From the NCBI GenBank assembly GCA_027021385.1, contig JALUUL010000046.1, forward strand, positions 59,838 to 123,837: 64,000 nucleotides of DNA, read 5' to 3'. Position numbers and translations under genes: made by a program. The notes under the pieces were generated by a model. That model saw nothing but the letters and a program-made list of their open reading frames with translations, had not been told where the DNA came from and did no database searches. This DNA is from Planctomycetota bacterium (lineage in GTDB: Bacteria; Planctomycetota; UBA1135; GCA-002748355). This document shows positions 51,915 to 61,330 of the stretch, piece after piece; within the stretch, counting starts at the first letter, position 1; each line of letters begins with the position of its first letter.

Positions 51915-51928
51915 TACAATCCGCACAC

Positions 51929-52648
51929 ATGTCCACGCACAGCTACGACCCGCGCACGATCGCCCTCCTGGCCGAACTGATCCATCCGCCGCTGGAACTG
52001 CAGGCGGCGCGGGTCCAGGAGATCCACAACGAACTCTACAAGGGCTCCGAGTTCCAGTATCAGAACTTCAGCGTCGGACCCGAGGGCATCGCCCTTTCGA
52101 ACCCCGTCGAGAACCCGGGGGCGGTCTCGATGGTCAACTTCCTTCCGGACCGGATCCAGCTTCGCGAGGAGATGACCGGCACCCATGTCGACGACTTCCG
52201 CCGCCGCCTCGAGCACGTCCTCCGGACAGCCATCGAAAAACTCTCTCTGCCGATTCTCGTCGCCCGCCAATACGTGGTCCGCAGCCTGATCTCCCCCAGG
52301 CACTATGCGGACAGCCGCGAGTTCCTCGGGACCGGCGTCTGCCGGCTCCAAAACGAACAGCTCCAGGATTTCGAGAGGCCGGTCGGGCTCTTCGGCTTCA
52401 AGATGATCTTTCCCGTCGCCGAGGGCGAGAACGACTACCACACCCTGCGCGTGGAATCCTTCAACCAGGATCCGCGCAACGTCTTCCTCGAGGACATCGC
52501 GACCTTCACCCAGCCGGTCATGCCCGCGGAACTCGAGGAACTCGGGGGGGAGATGATGGCCACCTACGAGTTCCTGAAGGACAAGGCCCTGAGTTTCCTC
52601 GCGCGCTTCGATCGGAACCCGGAAGCCGGCGGGTTCGAACTCGACTGA
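51929..52648 (+). CDS. Conserved-looking hypothetical protein
   Basis: 239-aa cytoplasmic protein, long coherent ORF with frame-consistent composition; no motif recognised. Confidence 0.65.
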   Translation: MSTHSYDPRTIALLAELIHPPLELQAARVQEIHNELYKGSEFQYQNFSVGPEGIALSNPVENPGAVSMVNFLPDRIQLREEMTGTHVDDFRRRLEHVLRTAIEKLSLPILVARQYVVRSLISPRHYADSREFLGTGVCRLQNEQLQDFERPVGLFGFKMIFPVAEGENDYHTLRVESFNQDPRNVFLEDIATFTQPVMPAELEELGGEMMATYEFLKDKALSFLARFDRNPEAGGFELD

Positions 52649-52652
52649 GCCG

Positions 52653-53360
52653 ATGCGGAAGGTTCCCGCCCTCCTCGTTGCATGCCTTCTCGCGGCCGGC
52701 GTCTACTATCTCGCCCGCGGCGGGACCGCGCCGCCGACCCCGGTCGAACCCGGGGACCGCGAGGTCGTCTTCCGAATCGACCGGATCGAGATCACGAAGG
52801 GGGAACTCGAGGAGCACGCGGCCTTCCTCGAGGAGGTCGGAGGAGACCGCTCGCCCGCCCAGATCCGCCGGTTCCTCCTCAGCGACCTCCTCCTCCCTCG
52901 CCGGATCGCGGAGAGCCTGATCCCCGAGGAGAACCGCCGCGAGGCGCGGGAGAAGGCCGAGGCCCTCGCGGCGGTCGTCGCGGCGAAGGGCGGACGGCTC
53001 GCCGCTCTCCGCGAGGAGGGGGCCCGCTTCGGGGGCGGAGAAGCCCCCCGCCCCTTCACCCCGACCTCCGGCCTCCCGGCCGACGCCCTCGAGATCCTGT
53101 TCAGCCTCGAGATCGGCGCGGTCAGCCCCCCGCTCGAACTCCGCTGGGGATGTCTGATCCTGAGTCCGATCTCCGAGAAGAAGGGCCTGGATCTGCGGAG
53201 CACCGAGCGTCGCGCCTACACGGTCTTCTTTCCAAACGGAGCCACCGAGGCCTTGAAGGCTGAGGCCGACGACATCCTCCGGGACCTCCTCCGGAACGGG
53301 CGCCCCTGGATCCACCCCTACTACGAGGACGCCCTCTCCCCCCTCTTCCCCTCCCTCTGA
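52653..53360 (+). CDS. SurA/parvulin-like membrane-anchored protein
   Basis: N-terminal TM; FRIDRIEITKGELEEHAAFLEE (SurA_N-like); FTPTSGLPADALEILFSLEIGAVSPPLELRWGCLILSPISEKK resembles the end of a PPIC rotamase domain. Confidence 0.55.
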   Translation: MRKVPALLVACLLAAGVYYLARGGTAPPTPVEPGDREVVFRIDRIEITKGELEEHAAFLEEVGGDRSPAQIRRFLLSDLLLPRRIAESLIPEENRREAREKAEALAAVVAAKGGRLAALREEGARFGGGEAPRPFTPTSGLPADALEILFSLEIGAVSPPLELRWGCLILSPISEKKGLDLRSTERRAYTVFFPNGATEALKAEADDILRDLLRNGRPWIHPYYEDALSPLFPSL

Positions 53361-53437
53361 CCACGGAGACCTCCCCCGTGCTACACTCGGAGGCCGCGCC
53401 CCTTGCCCGTCACGGAATCCCGAACAGCCCGCCGCCG

Positions 53438-54421
53438 ATGATTTCGACGCTCCGCCGGCCGCTCGCGGCCCTCTGCGCCCTCTCCCTGACGATCGCCGCC
53501 CCAGGGGCCGCCTTGAACGCGGGTCCGGCCCGGCCGGAGTTCCTCCCCGCGGCCCGCGGCCCCCTCCAGGGGAGCGGAACTCCCTCCGCGAGGAGACAGG
53601 AGCGGCCCGCCCCCGGGAAGGAAAAGAGGCCCTCCCGCCCCGCGACCAGGAAGGCCGAGCCCTCCTGGCCGAAGCTGAAATTCGTCCGGCGCAAGATCGC
53701 GAAGGAACGTCTCTACCGCTTGATCTCGAAGAAGCCCGGCCGCGCGGCCGAGGCCCGCAGGCTCCTCCTCTCCTACGGCCCGGGGGTCTGCCCGATCCTT
53801 CTCGCCGCGCTCAGGGAGAACCAGAAGGAGGGCCTGGCCGCGGAACTCGAGAACCTCCTCGACTCCCTCGTCACGCCCGAACACGCCCCCCTCCTCGTCA
53901 AGGCCTACCGGACGAACAACAGGGTCGCCGGCCGCTGGATCCTGAAGAAGCTGAAGGACTTCGAGAACCCGAGCCTGGCCCCGTTCTTCCGCAAGCGCAG
54001 CCGTGACAAGGACCCCGAAATCGCGCTGCTCGCCCGTTACGCGCTCGCGGGGCTCGGCGACCTCGACTGGCTCCCCTTCCTCGTCGACGAGGCCGCGAAG
54101 CACTGGAACGAGCGGAACGTCGAGATCCGCCGGGCGGGCGCGACGATGAAGGGCGAGGAGGCCTCGGCCCGCCTCGTGTCGATGCTCCGCGAGGCCGACG
54201 ACGGCCGCAAGGTGGCGGTCCTCAGGCTCCTGGCCGTCGCCGGGGTGAAGAGCGCGGTCGGTCCGGTCGCCTCCCTGCTCGACTCCAGCAAGCACCAGGT
54301 CCGCGTGGGCGCGGTCAACGCCCTCCGCGGCCTGGTCGACGGCGACCCGCCGTTCCGGAATCTCCCGGTCTTCGCCGCCATCGAGGAGGTCAAGAAATGG
54401 AAGCGACGCGTCGGCCGATGA
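53438..54421 (+). CDS. Secreted HEAT-repeat-like protein
   Basis: Signal peptide; helical repeats LLARYALAGLGDLDWLPFLVDEAAK, VAVLRLLAVAGVKSAVGPVASLLDSSKHQVRVGAVNALRGL. Confidence 0.65.
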   Translation: MISTLRRPLAALCALSLTIAAPGAALNAGPARPEFLPAARGPLQGSGTPSARRQERPAPGKEKRPSRPATRKAEPSWPKLKFVRRKIAKERLYRLISKKPGRAAEARRLLLSYGPGVCPILLAALRENQKEGLAAELENLLDSLVTPEHAPLLVKAYRTNNRVAGRWILKKLKDFENPSLAPFFRKRSRDKDPEIALLARYALAGLGDLDWLPFLVDEAAKHWNERNVEIRRAGATMKGEEASARLVSMLREADDGRKVAVLRLLAVAGVKSAVGPVASLLDSSKHQVRVGAVNALRGLVDGDPPFRNLPVFAAIEEVKKWKRRVGR

Positions 54422-55635
54422 AGGCGTTCCCGCTCGCCGCCGCGCTCCTCTGCCTCTGCCTTCCGGGAAGCGCGCAGAAGCGCAAGAAGCTCCCCCGCTG
54501 GAAGATCGATCCCTACACGAGGAACGATCCGAAGGCGATGGCGAAGGCGGGCTACGTCTCCTTCGGCCCCTTCCCCCTCGGCGACGCCCACGGCACGGAG
54601 GAAGTCGAGAAGGCCCTCGCGAAGGCCAAGATCCGCTGGGTCGAGACCGCGCATTTCCGGATCGGATCCACCCTGCCGGCCTGGACCCTTCCCTTCGACC
54701 CCAAGATCAAGAAGAAGTACCGCGCGGAACTCACCGAACTCAAGAAGAAGCTCCCCAGGGTCAAGCCCAAGACGAAGCGATTGGACCCCTGGCTCCGCCT
54801 GCACCTCTTCGCGCACCGCTGCGAGAAGCTCTACGCGGACTTCTGCAGGAGGATGAAGGTCACCGACGCGAGCTTCCCCGACAAGCCCGGGACCTACATC
54901 GACAACAAGTACATGGGCGAGGGCAAGTTCCTCGGCATGAAGCAGAAGTACGTCGTGCTCCTTTTCGACAAGTTGACCGACCACGTGCGCTACCTCAGCA
55001 CCTTCGTCGGCACGACCCAGAAATTCGCGAAGCGCCACCACTTCAAGAACTTCGGCTCCTTGCTGATCTGCACCGCCGCCGAACTCGAGGACGGCCGTCT
55101 CAAGAACGACGTCGCGATGCACTGCCACGTCGTCTGGAACGTCACGCACAACCTGATCGACGGGTACAAGCTCTACCACGTCGACATCCCCGTCTGGTTC
55201 AAGGAGGGCGCGGCGCATTGGTTCGGCCGCCGAGTCGACCCCAAGTGGAACAACTTCGACCAGAACGAGAGTTCGACCGCCGACATGCGCAGGACATGGC
55301 GCTGGGAGGTCGCCGTCCGGAGGATGATCGACTCCGACAAGTACGCCCCCTTCGCCGACGCCAGCCGCTGGCGCGACTACGGGCAGATCAGTTTCTATGA
55401 CCACCTCGCGATCTGGTCGCGGATCGATTTCCTGATGAAGACCTTCGGGGACGAGGGCTTCCGCAAGTTCCTCGACATCATGAAAGCCCCTCCGGGGAAC
55501 GGAGCCGACCTCACCTCCTCGAAGGAGATCATCAAGGTCCAGCGCAAGGCGATGCAGGAGGCCTTCGGCATGGGGCCTCTGAGCTTCGAGATGAAATGGA
55601 AGGAATGGGTCAAGAAGACCTACCCGATCCGGTGA
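54397..55635 (+). CDS. Secreted gluzincin-like (Peptidase_MA-like) protein with degenerate metal motif
   Basis: Signal peptide; CHVVWNVTHNLIDGYKLYHVDIPVWFKEGAAHWFGRR resembles HExxH...WFxEGxAxxxE with substitutions. Confidence 0.55.
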   Translation: MEATRRPMKAFPLAAALLCLCLPGSAQKRKKLPRWKIDPYTRNDPKAMAKAGYVSFGPFPLGDAHGTEEVEKALAKAKIRWVETAHFRIGSTLPAWTLPFDPKIKKKYRAELTELKKKLPRVKPKTKRLDPWLRLHLFAHRCEKLYADFCRRMKVTDASFPDKPGTYIDNKYMGEGKFLGMKQKYVVLLFDKLTDHVRYLSTFVGTTQKFAKRHHFKNFGSLLICTAAELEDGRLKNDVAMHCHVVWNVTHNLIDGYKLYHVDIPVWFKEGAAHWFGRRVDPKWNNFDQNESSTADMRRTWRWEVAVRRMIDSDKYAPFADASRWRDYGQISFYDHLAIWSRIDFLMKTFGDEGFRKFLDIMKAPPGNGADLTSSKEIIKVQRKAMQEAFGMGPLSFEMKWKEWVKKTYPIR

Positions 55636-55780
55636 CGGCGGGCGGGGGCGGTTTCCCGGACGGCTTCCGGGCGCCCGGGGACCCGGATCTGGCTTCCGGA
55701 ACGGGCGGGGCATAACCTGGACCGCCGTTCCCGGTCGCCCCGCGCCGGCACTCCGCTCTCCGTCGCGAACAGGAGGGACC

Positions 55781-56623
55781 TTGCAGGTTCGAACGCTCCT
55801 CGTGCTGCTCCCGGTCGTCGTCCTCGGCGCGTGCAAGACCCTCCAGGTCCCGATCGTCCGGGATTTCCGCCTCCTCCCGAAGAGGTCCAAGGTCTCCCTC
55901 GAGCCCGTGGCCGGGGCGATCGAACTCGCGGGCAAGGCCAAGATGCAGAGCGCATCCGCCTTCGGAGCCGTCGACAACTCCTACGTCGGCGTCGAGTCCG
56001 GACTCAACATGGGGGACCGGGACACCGCCGTCGGAGGCACCCTGTCCTATGGGGACGGGTTCAGCGGGATCTCTTTCGGCGGCATCTTCTTCCACTCGGA
56101 ACTCGTGAAGACGACCGGGACGCTCGAGGACGACTTCGGCGCCTTGAAGGGCGGGGACAAGATCATCTCGAAGGTCGACTACACGCATCTTCGCTTCGAC
56201 TGGGTCCTTCCGATACTCGAGGCCCGCAGGATCGGCGACGCGGACCTCCGCCTGGGGGCCGGGATCTCGGTCCAGCACGACGAGTTCAAGCTCGACGCCC
56301 GGAATGACACCAAGACGCGGCGGCAGACCCTCAGCTTCAAGGACGATTTCGGCGTCCCGAAGGGACTGCTCCGCACAGAGGTCGAATGGACCCCCTTCAC
56401 GCTGAGGCTCGAGGGCGCGGCGATGAACGGGGACTTCGGCGGCCTCGGAGGGGCCTTGCTCGACTTCTCGATCTCCGGCCGATACCGGATCCAGCGTGGG
56501 ATCTCGGCCTGGGCCGGCTACTGGCGCCACAACCTCCCCGGCCAGGGGACCAAGGACGGGCTCGCCTTCGACTTCGACATGTCGATCCAGGGCTTCATGG
56601 CGGGTGTCCGCTTCGAGTTCTGA
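55781..56623 (+). CDS. Putative outer-membrane beta-barrel lipoprotein
   Basis: TTG start; lipobox-like LLPVVVLGAC; alternating beta-strand pattern and C-terminal aromatic (VRFEF). Confidence 0.6.
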   Translation: MQVRTLLVLLPVVVLGACKTLQVPIVRDFRLLPKRSKVSLEPVAGAIELAGKAKMQSASAFGAVDNSYVGVESGLNMGDRDTAVGGTLSYGDGFSGISFGGIFFHSELVKTTGTLEDDFGALKGGDKIISKVDYTHLRFDWVLPILEARRIGDADLRLGAGISVQHDEFKLDARNDTKTRRQTLSFKDDFGVPKGLLRTEVEWTPFTLRLEGAAMNGDFGGLGGALLDFSISGRYRIQRGISAWAGYWRHNLPGQGTKDGLAFDFDMSIQGFMAGVRFEF

Positions 56624-56651
56624 GGTCTCGGGCGAACGGAGGACCCCCCGC

Positions 56652-59201
56652 ATGCTTCGATCCCTTCCCTTCGCCGTTCTCTCGATCCTCCCCGGCCTCG
56701 CGGCGCAACATTCGCCGCCGCGCGTATCCCTCCCCGAAGGATGGCTCCACGTCGAGGCGGTCGACCCGAGGGGGCGCCGCCCCTTCCTTCCGGACACGGT
56801 CTACGCGCGGCGCCTTCTCGAGAAGGACGCTCCCTTCCCGAAGCCCGGCGACGAGGAACGAGGGGCCTCGGGCAAACGGGCTTCCTGGCGCAAGGTCCCT
56901 TCCGACGCGAAGGGGAACGTCCGCTGCGGGCGCGGCGGCTTCGCGGCGGCCATCGTCCGCGCGAAGCCCGGCGTCTACCTCTGCGCCCTCCGGGGCGCGT
57001 CCGTCCTCTTCGTCGACGGGACCCCCTTTCCCGGCGACGTCTACGGCAACGGCGACTGGAAGGTCCCCGTCGAACTGAAGGAGACGAGCCACGTCTTCGT
57101 GACGGGGATCCGCGGGGGATTCCGGCTCCGCTTCGAGGCCGCCGCCCAGAGGGAACGCGTCCGGATCGCGGCCTTCGACCGCCTGCTCCCCGACGTCGTG
57201 CGGGGAGAACCCTTCGAGGAATGGGCGGGTCTCCTCCTGGTGAACACGACCCTGAAGGCCAGCGGCCCGCTGCGCCTCGTCGTCGAGGGCCCGGGGATCG
57301 AACGAGCCGAGACCTCGATCCCCGAGGGGCTCCCCCCGCTCGGCATGCAGAAGGCGCCGGTCAGGCTGCGCGGCGCGCCGCTCGACCAGGAGTTCCCTTC
57401 CGCCGAGGGAGGGGTCGAAATCCGCCTGCGCCTCCTGGACGCGAAGGGAGCCGTCCTCGCCGAGGACCGAGCGAAGCTCCGGATCCTCGAGCCCTCGGCC
57501 CCCCACCGGCACACCTTCCTCTCCCAGATCGACGCCTCCGCCCAGGAATACGCGGTCCTAAGGCCCGCCCCCGCCGCCGCGGGGGCGGCCTCCCGCCCCG
57601 CCTCCTCGAAGACGGGCCTGGTCCTGAGCCTGCACGGCGCCGGCGTCCCCTGCCTCAATCAGGCCCGGGCCTACTCGCCGAAGGCCGATTTCTGGATCGT
57701 CGCGCCGACGAACCGAAGACGCTTCGGTTTCGACTGGCAGGACTGGGGCAGGCGCGACGCCTACGAGGTCCTCGACGAGGCCCTGCGGCGGAGCGGCGTT
57801 TCGAGACGCCGCGTCTACCTGACCGGCCATTCGATGGGCGGGCATGGGACCTGGCACCTCGCGGCGAACGACCCCGACGGCTTCGCGGCCGCGGCCCCGA
57901 GCGCCGGCTGGGCGGATTTCGACAGTTACACGGGGAGGCCCGGGACCCCGCTGGCCGATCTCTGGGACCGCGCGGACCTCGCTTCCCTGACGCGAAGGCT
58001 CCTCCCTAACCTCCTGCGCATCCCCCTCTTCGTCCTGCACGGAACGAAGGACCAAAGCGTCCCCTTGCGCGAGGCCGAGGGGATGCTGAAGGCGCTCGCC
58101 GAGGCCGGCCGGAGCGAGGTCCCCCACCACTTCGAGAAGGGGGCCGGACACTGGTGGGACGGGAAGAAGGCCGAGGGCGCGGACTGCGTCGACTGGCCCG
58201 GGATCTTCGATCTCTTCCGCGCCTCGGAGATCGGGGACGAGCCCGACGAGATCTCCTTCCTGACCGTCTCGCCCGACATCGACCGCGACCATCACTGGAT
58301 CTCGGTCTTCCAGCCGCTCGAATACGGACGTCCGATCTCGGTGAAGGCCCGCCGCGACCGCAAGAAGAGGCGGGTCGTGATCGAGACGCGGAACCTGCGC
58401 GCCTTCGCGATCCGCATGCCCCCGGAGGCCGCCGCCCTCGAACCGCGCGCGCCCTTCGACCCGGCGACGGCCTGGCGCCTCGTCATCGACGGGGTCGAAT
58501 GCGTGCTCGCGCCGCAAGCCCTCGCCGGCAAGCGACCCGTGCTCCACCTCCGCCGGGAGGAAGGGAAGGAGACCCCCGCGGGCGAGGCGCCCTTCCTCCT
58601 CACCGGAGGCCCGCCGCCTCCCTCCGAAAAGGGCCCCGGCCACGAGGGTCCGATCAAGCGGGCCTTCGACCACGACTTCGTCCTCGTCTACGGCACGGCC
58701 GGGAACGAGGAGGAACGCGCGCTCCTCCTCGCCCGCGCGCGCTACGACGCCGGCGTCTTTTGGTATCGCGGGAACGGCCGCGCGCGCGTCCTCAGCGACC
58801 GCTTCTACCTCGCCCACGCGAGGGAACCCTGGCTGCGCGACGCGAACCTGGTCCTCTACGGAAACGCGGACAGCAACGCGGCCTGGAAGCCCCTCGTCCC
58901 CGGCGAGACCCCCCTCCTCGCGCGTCGTGGGCGTCTCGTCTGGAACCTCAAGGGCCGACGAACCTCCTTCGACGGGCCGGACCTCGCGGCCTTCGTCCTG
59001 CGCCCCCGTCCCGATCGCGACGGACGGCTCCTCCTCCTCTGCGCGGACACCGGACCCCGGGGCGCCCGCGCCGCCTTCCGCCACCTCTTCTTCGTCTCGG
59101 GCGTCGGCTATCCCGACTACGTGCTCTTCGGCTCGGACGTCCTCCTCAGAGGGGATCCGGCCGTCCGCTTCGCCGGCTTCTTCGACCACCGCTGGCGCTG
59201 A
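56652..59201 (+). CDS. Secreted alpha/beta hydrolase (prolyl oligopeptidase/esterase-like)
   Basis: Signal peptide; GLVLSLHGAG, GHSMGGHGTWHLAANDPDGFAAAAPSAGW, IPLFVLHGTKDQSVPLREAEGMLKALAEAGRSEV, FEKGAGHWW. Confidence 0.85.
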   Translation: MLRSLPFAVLSILPGLAAQHSPPRVSLPEGWLHVEAVDPRGRRPFLPDTVYARRLLEKDAPFPKPGDEERGASGKRASWRKVPSDAKGNVRCGRGGFAAAIVRAKPGVYLCALRGASVLFVDGTPFPGDVYGNGDWKVPVELKETSHVFVTGIRGGFRLRFEAAAQRERVRIAAFDRLLPDVVRGEPFEEWAGLLLVNTTLKASGPLRLVVEGPGIERAETSIPEGLPPLGMQKAPVRLRGAPLDQEFPSAEGGVEIRLRLLDAKGAVLAEDRAKLRILEPSAPHRHTFLSQIDASAQEYAVLRPAPAAAGAASRPASSKTGLVLSLHGAGVPCLNQARAYSPKADFWIVAPTNRRRFGFDWQDWGRRDAYEVLDEALRRSGVSRRRVYLTGHSMGGHGTWHLAANDPDGFAAAAPSAGWADFDSYTGRPGTPLADLWDRADLASLTRRLLPNLLRIPLFVLHGTKDQSVPLREAEGMLKALAEAGRSEVPHHFEKGAGHWWDGKKAEGADCVDWPGIFDLFRASEIGDEPDEISFLTVSPDIDRDHHWISVFQPLEYGRPISVKARRDRKKRRVVIETRNLRAFAIRMPPEAAALEPRAPFDPATAWRLVIDGVECVLAPQALAGKRPVLHLRREEGKETPAGEAPFLLTGGPPPPSEKGPGHEGPIKRAFDHDFVLVYGTAGNEEERALLLARARYDAGVFWYRGNGRARVLSDRFYLAHAREPWLRDANLVLYGNADSNAAWKPLVPGETPLLARRGRLVWNLKGRRTSFDGPDLAAFVLRPRPDRDGRLLLLCADTGPRGARAAFRHLFFVSGVGYPDYVLFGSDVLLRGDPAVRFAGFFDHRWR

Positions 59202-59261
59202 CCCGCCGCCGGCGGGACCCCGCCCCCTCCCGAAGAAGAGCCTGGCAAGGACGTGAGGAGA

Positions 59262-61046
59262 TCACTGGCCGGGGTAGAGGGTGACTCCGTTCGTCCCGGC
59301 GAGCCCGTTCTTCTTCAGGTAGAAGGTCTGCACCTCGATCTCGACCCCCTTCAGCGAGGGAGTGTTCGGGATCTTGCCGACCGTGATCTTCCAGGTCTTG
59401 CCGTTCACGGTGCCGACATAGGTGATCGCCGGCTTCTTGAGATCGGGGTAGATATCGCAGGTCATGAAGGTCGGCGGACTCCCGTCCCGTTGTCCGATGA
59501 TCGTGACCGTGATCGTCGGCGCCCCGGGTCCGACGGGAGCCCCCTCCCCCCGCAACTCGAGGAATCCGTCGAGGACCGGATCGCTCGTCGTAAGACGCGG
59601 CTCGGCCCCCGTCCCCCCGCAACCCCGGCCGTGCGGCATGGTCACCGCGCCCGGATCGAGGACGTAGGGTTCTTTTCCCGTGGTCGCCGTGGCCCCAGCC
59701 AAGAACACTTTTCCGCCAATGGCGAGGAACAGGTCCGGCGCGAAGGAGCCCGGCCCCGGGACGTAATCCTTGAACATCCGTGTCCCCTTGGCCGTGTAGT
59801 CCGAGCGCCAGACCTCCCTCCCCGCCCTCCCGTTCAGGAGGCCGCCCTGGAACCACAAATAGCGGTCTCCGAGAGCCAGATAACTATCGGGACGGTCGGT
59901 GGTCAGCTTGGTCAGAGTCGGACTCCCATTGGTCATGGCCAACGAGTACAGACCTCGGATCGTGGGCGGAGACAAGGGGCTGATGATCCGGAACACGATG
60001 CCCCGCGGCGTCGGAAGGAAATCTTCCGGCCAGGATCCCTTGTAGCCTGGGGCGATGTCGGTCAGCCGCCTCGTCGAAGCGGGGGTCCCACGCGTGGCCC
60101 AGACCTCCTGACCGTTCAATCTCGTCGAGGTCGCGAAAAAGACTTCTTCGCCGGATCCGACGAAACCGCGCACATCCCCTCGCCAGAGGCCTTGACTCCA
60201 AGTCCTGCGGGTCGGTTCGATCCCCGGAGACGTGTCCTTCAACATCATGGTTCCTCGAGCCGTTCCATCGGAGACCCAGGGCTCGAATCCATGCTTCCCG
60301 TCGTGGGCGAAGAAGTAACACCGCCCTCGGTAAACCGTGAGATCCTGGATGAGGCTCTCCCTCGAACCCGGCCAGATGTCCTTCACGAGCTTCGTTCCGG
60401 CCGGAGTCATGTCGGTAATGACGAGTTCCTGGCCGTATCCGCTCATCAGTTTCTTGCAGATCACACGGTTCCCGAAGTTCCTCAAGTAGTAGATGTTTCG
60501 AATCCCGGTCGAGCGGGTTCCCGAGGCCGTGCCGTCGGTCTCGAAGAGCAAGGTGGGATAGAGGTGGAAGTAGAGTTTTCCCCGGTAGTAGAGGGGGCGG
60601 TATGGGCCTTTCGGCAGATAGGAGTAAGACCATGTGCTTCCCGAACCCGGCGTCAGGTCCTTGACGAGCCAGACCTTCAGACCGTCGAAGGCCCAAAGTT
60701 CCCGCCCCGTCTTCGGCTCCGTCGCGAGGAAGTAGAGGATGCTCGGGGTTTTCGCGAACAACCTGGGCGAACTCCCCTGAGTTCCGGGATTGATGTCCAG
60801 GAGCAAACGGGTCCCCGCCGGGGTGCCGTCGGAAATGAACAGCTCCGGCCCCGTGGCGGGCGTGGTGGCCCGGAACACGAATTTCCCGCGGAACTCCGTC
60901 CAGAAATCGCCCCCGAGGGAGGTGATGGACGAGCCCTTCCCGGGATTGAGGTCCTTGAGAAGCGTGATCTGAGCCGGGAGCGTGGAACCGAGCCAGAGGG
61001 ACGCGCAGGGGACAAGAGCAAGGAAACGCAGAACGAATGAGGGCAT
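59262..61046 (-). CDS. Secreted ELWxxDGT repeat protein with C-terminal module
   Basis: MPSFVLRFLALVPCASLWLGSTLPAQITLLKDLNPG...ELFISDGTPAGTRLLLDINPG...EPWVSDGTARGTMMLKDTSPG; C-terminal GKIPNTPSLKGVEIEVQTFYLKKNGLAGTNGVTLYPGQ. Confidence 0.88.
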   Translation of the reverse strand: MPSFVLRFLALVPCASLWLGSTLPAQITLLKDLNPGKGSSITSLGGDFWTEFRGKFVFRATTPATGPELFISDGTPAGTRLLLDINPGTQGSSPRLFAKTPSILYFLATEPKTGRELWAFDGLKVWLVKDLTPGSGSTWSYSYLPKGPYRPLYYRGKLYFHLYPTLLFETDGTASGTRSTGIRNIYYLRNFGNRVICKKLMSGYGQELVITDMTPAGTKLVKDIWPGSRESLIQDLTVYRGRCYFFAHDGKHGFEPWVSDGTARGTMMLKDTSPGIEPTRRTWSQGLWRGDVRGFVGSGEEVFFATSTRLNGQEVWATRGTPASTRRLTDIAPGYKGSWPEDFLPTPRGIVFRIISPLSPPTIRGLYSLAMTNGSPTLTKLTTDRPDSYLALGDRYLWFQGGLLNGRAGREVWRSDYTAKGTRMFKDYVPGPGSFAPDLFLAIGGKVFLAGATATTGKEPYVLDPGAVTMPHGRGCGGTGAEPRLTTSDPVLDGFLELRGEGAPVGPGAPTITVTIIGQRDGSPPTFMTCDIYPDLKKPAITYVGTVNGKTWKITVGKIPNTPSLKGVEIEVQTFYLKKNGLAGTNGVTLYPGQ

Positions 61047-61201
61047 GGCGATCATGGAAATATATTGCGGACCAATCGCAAGCCCGGCAATCCCCCGACC
61101 CGGCTCCCCTCGAGTTCCCCTCCAGCCCTGAGCCTTCCGGAAGGGGCGAAGCCCGGACCCCGGCCCCATCGCATTTCCACCCGGGCGGATTGCCCGGACT
61201 A

Positions 61202-61252
61202 ACATACGGCTTTTTTTACGTATGTCGTTTTCTACGTACGTCGATTTTGACA
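61202..61252. promoter_or_regulatory. AT-rich operator-like array upstream of ATPase pair
   Basis: ACATACG-N10-CGTATGT inverted repeat, then TCTACGTACGTCGATTTTGACA; ACGTAYGTCG units at 61218 and 61234. Confidence 0.5.
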
Positions 61253-61330
61253 GAATGCCCTCGGAGGCGGCGGCGGCCGGCTCCCCCGCCGGGCGGGCGG
61301 GATCCGACACCCCACGCGAGGGAGGGGAAG

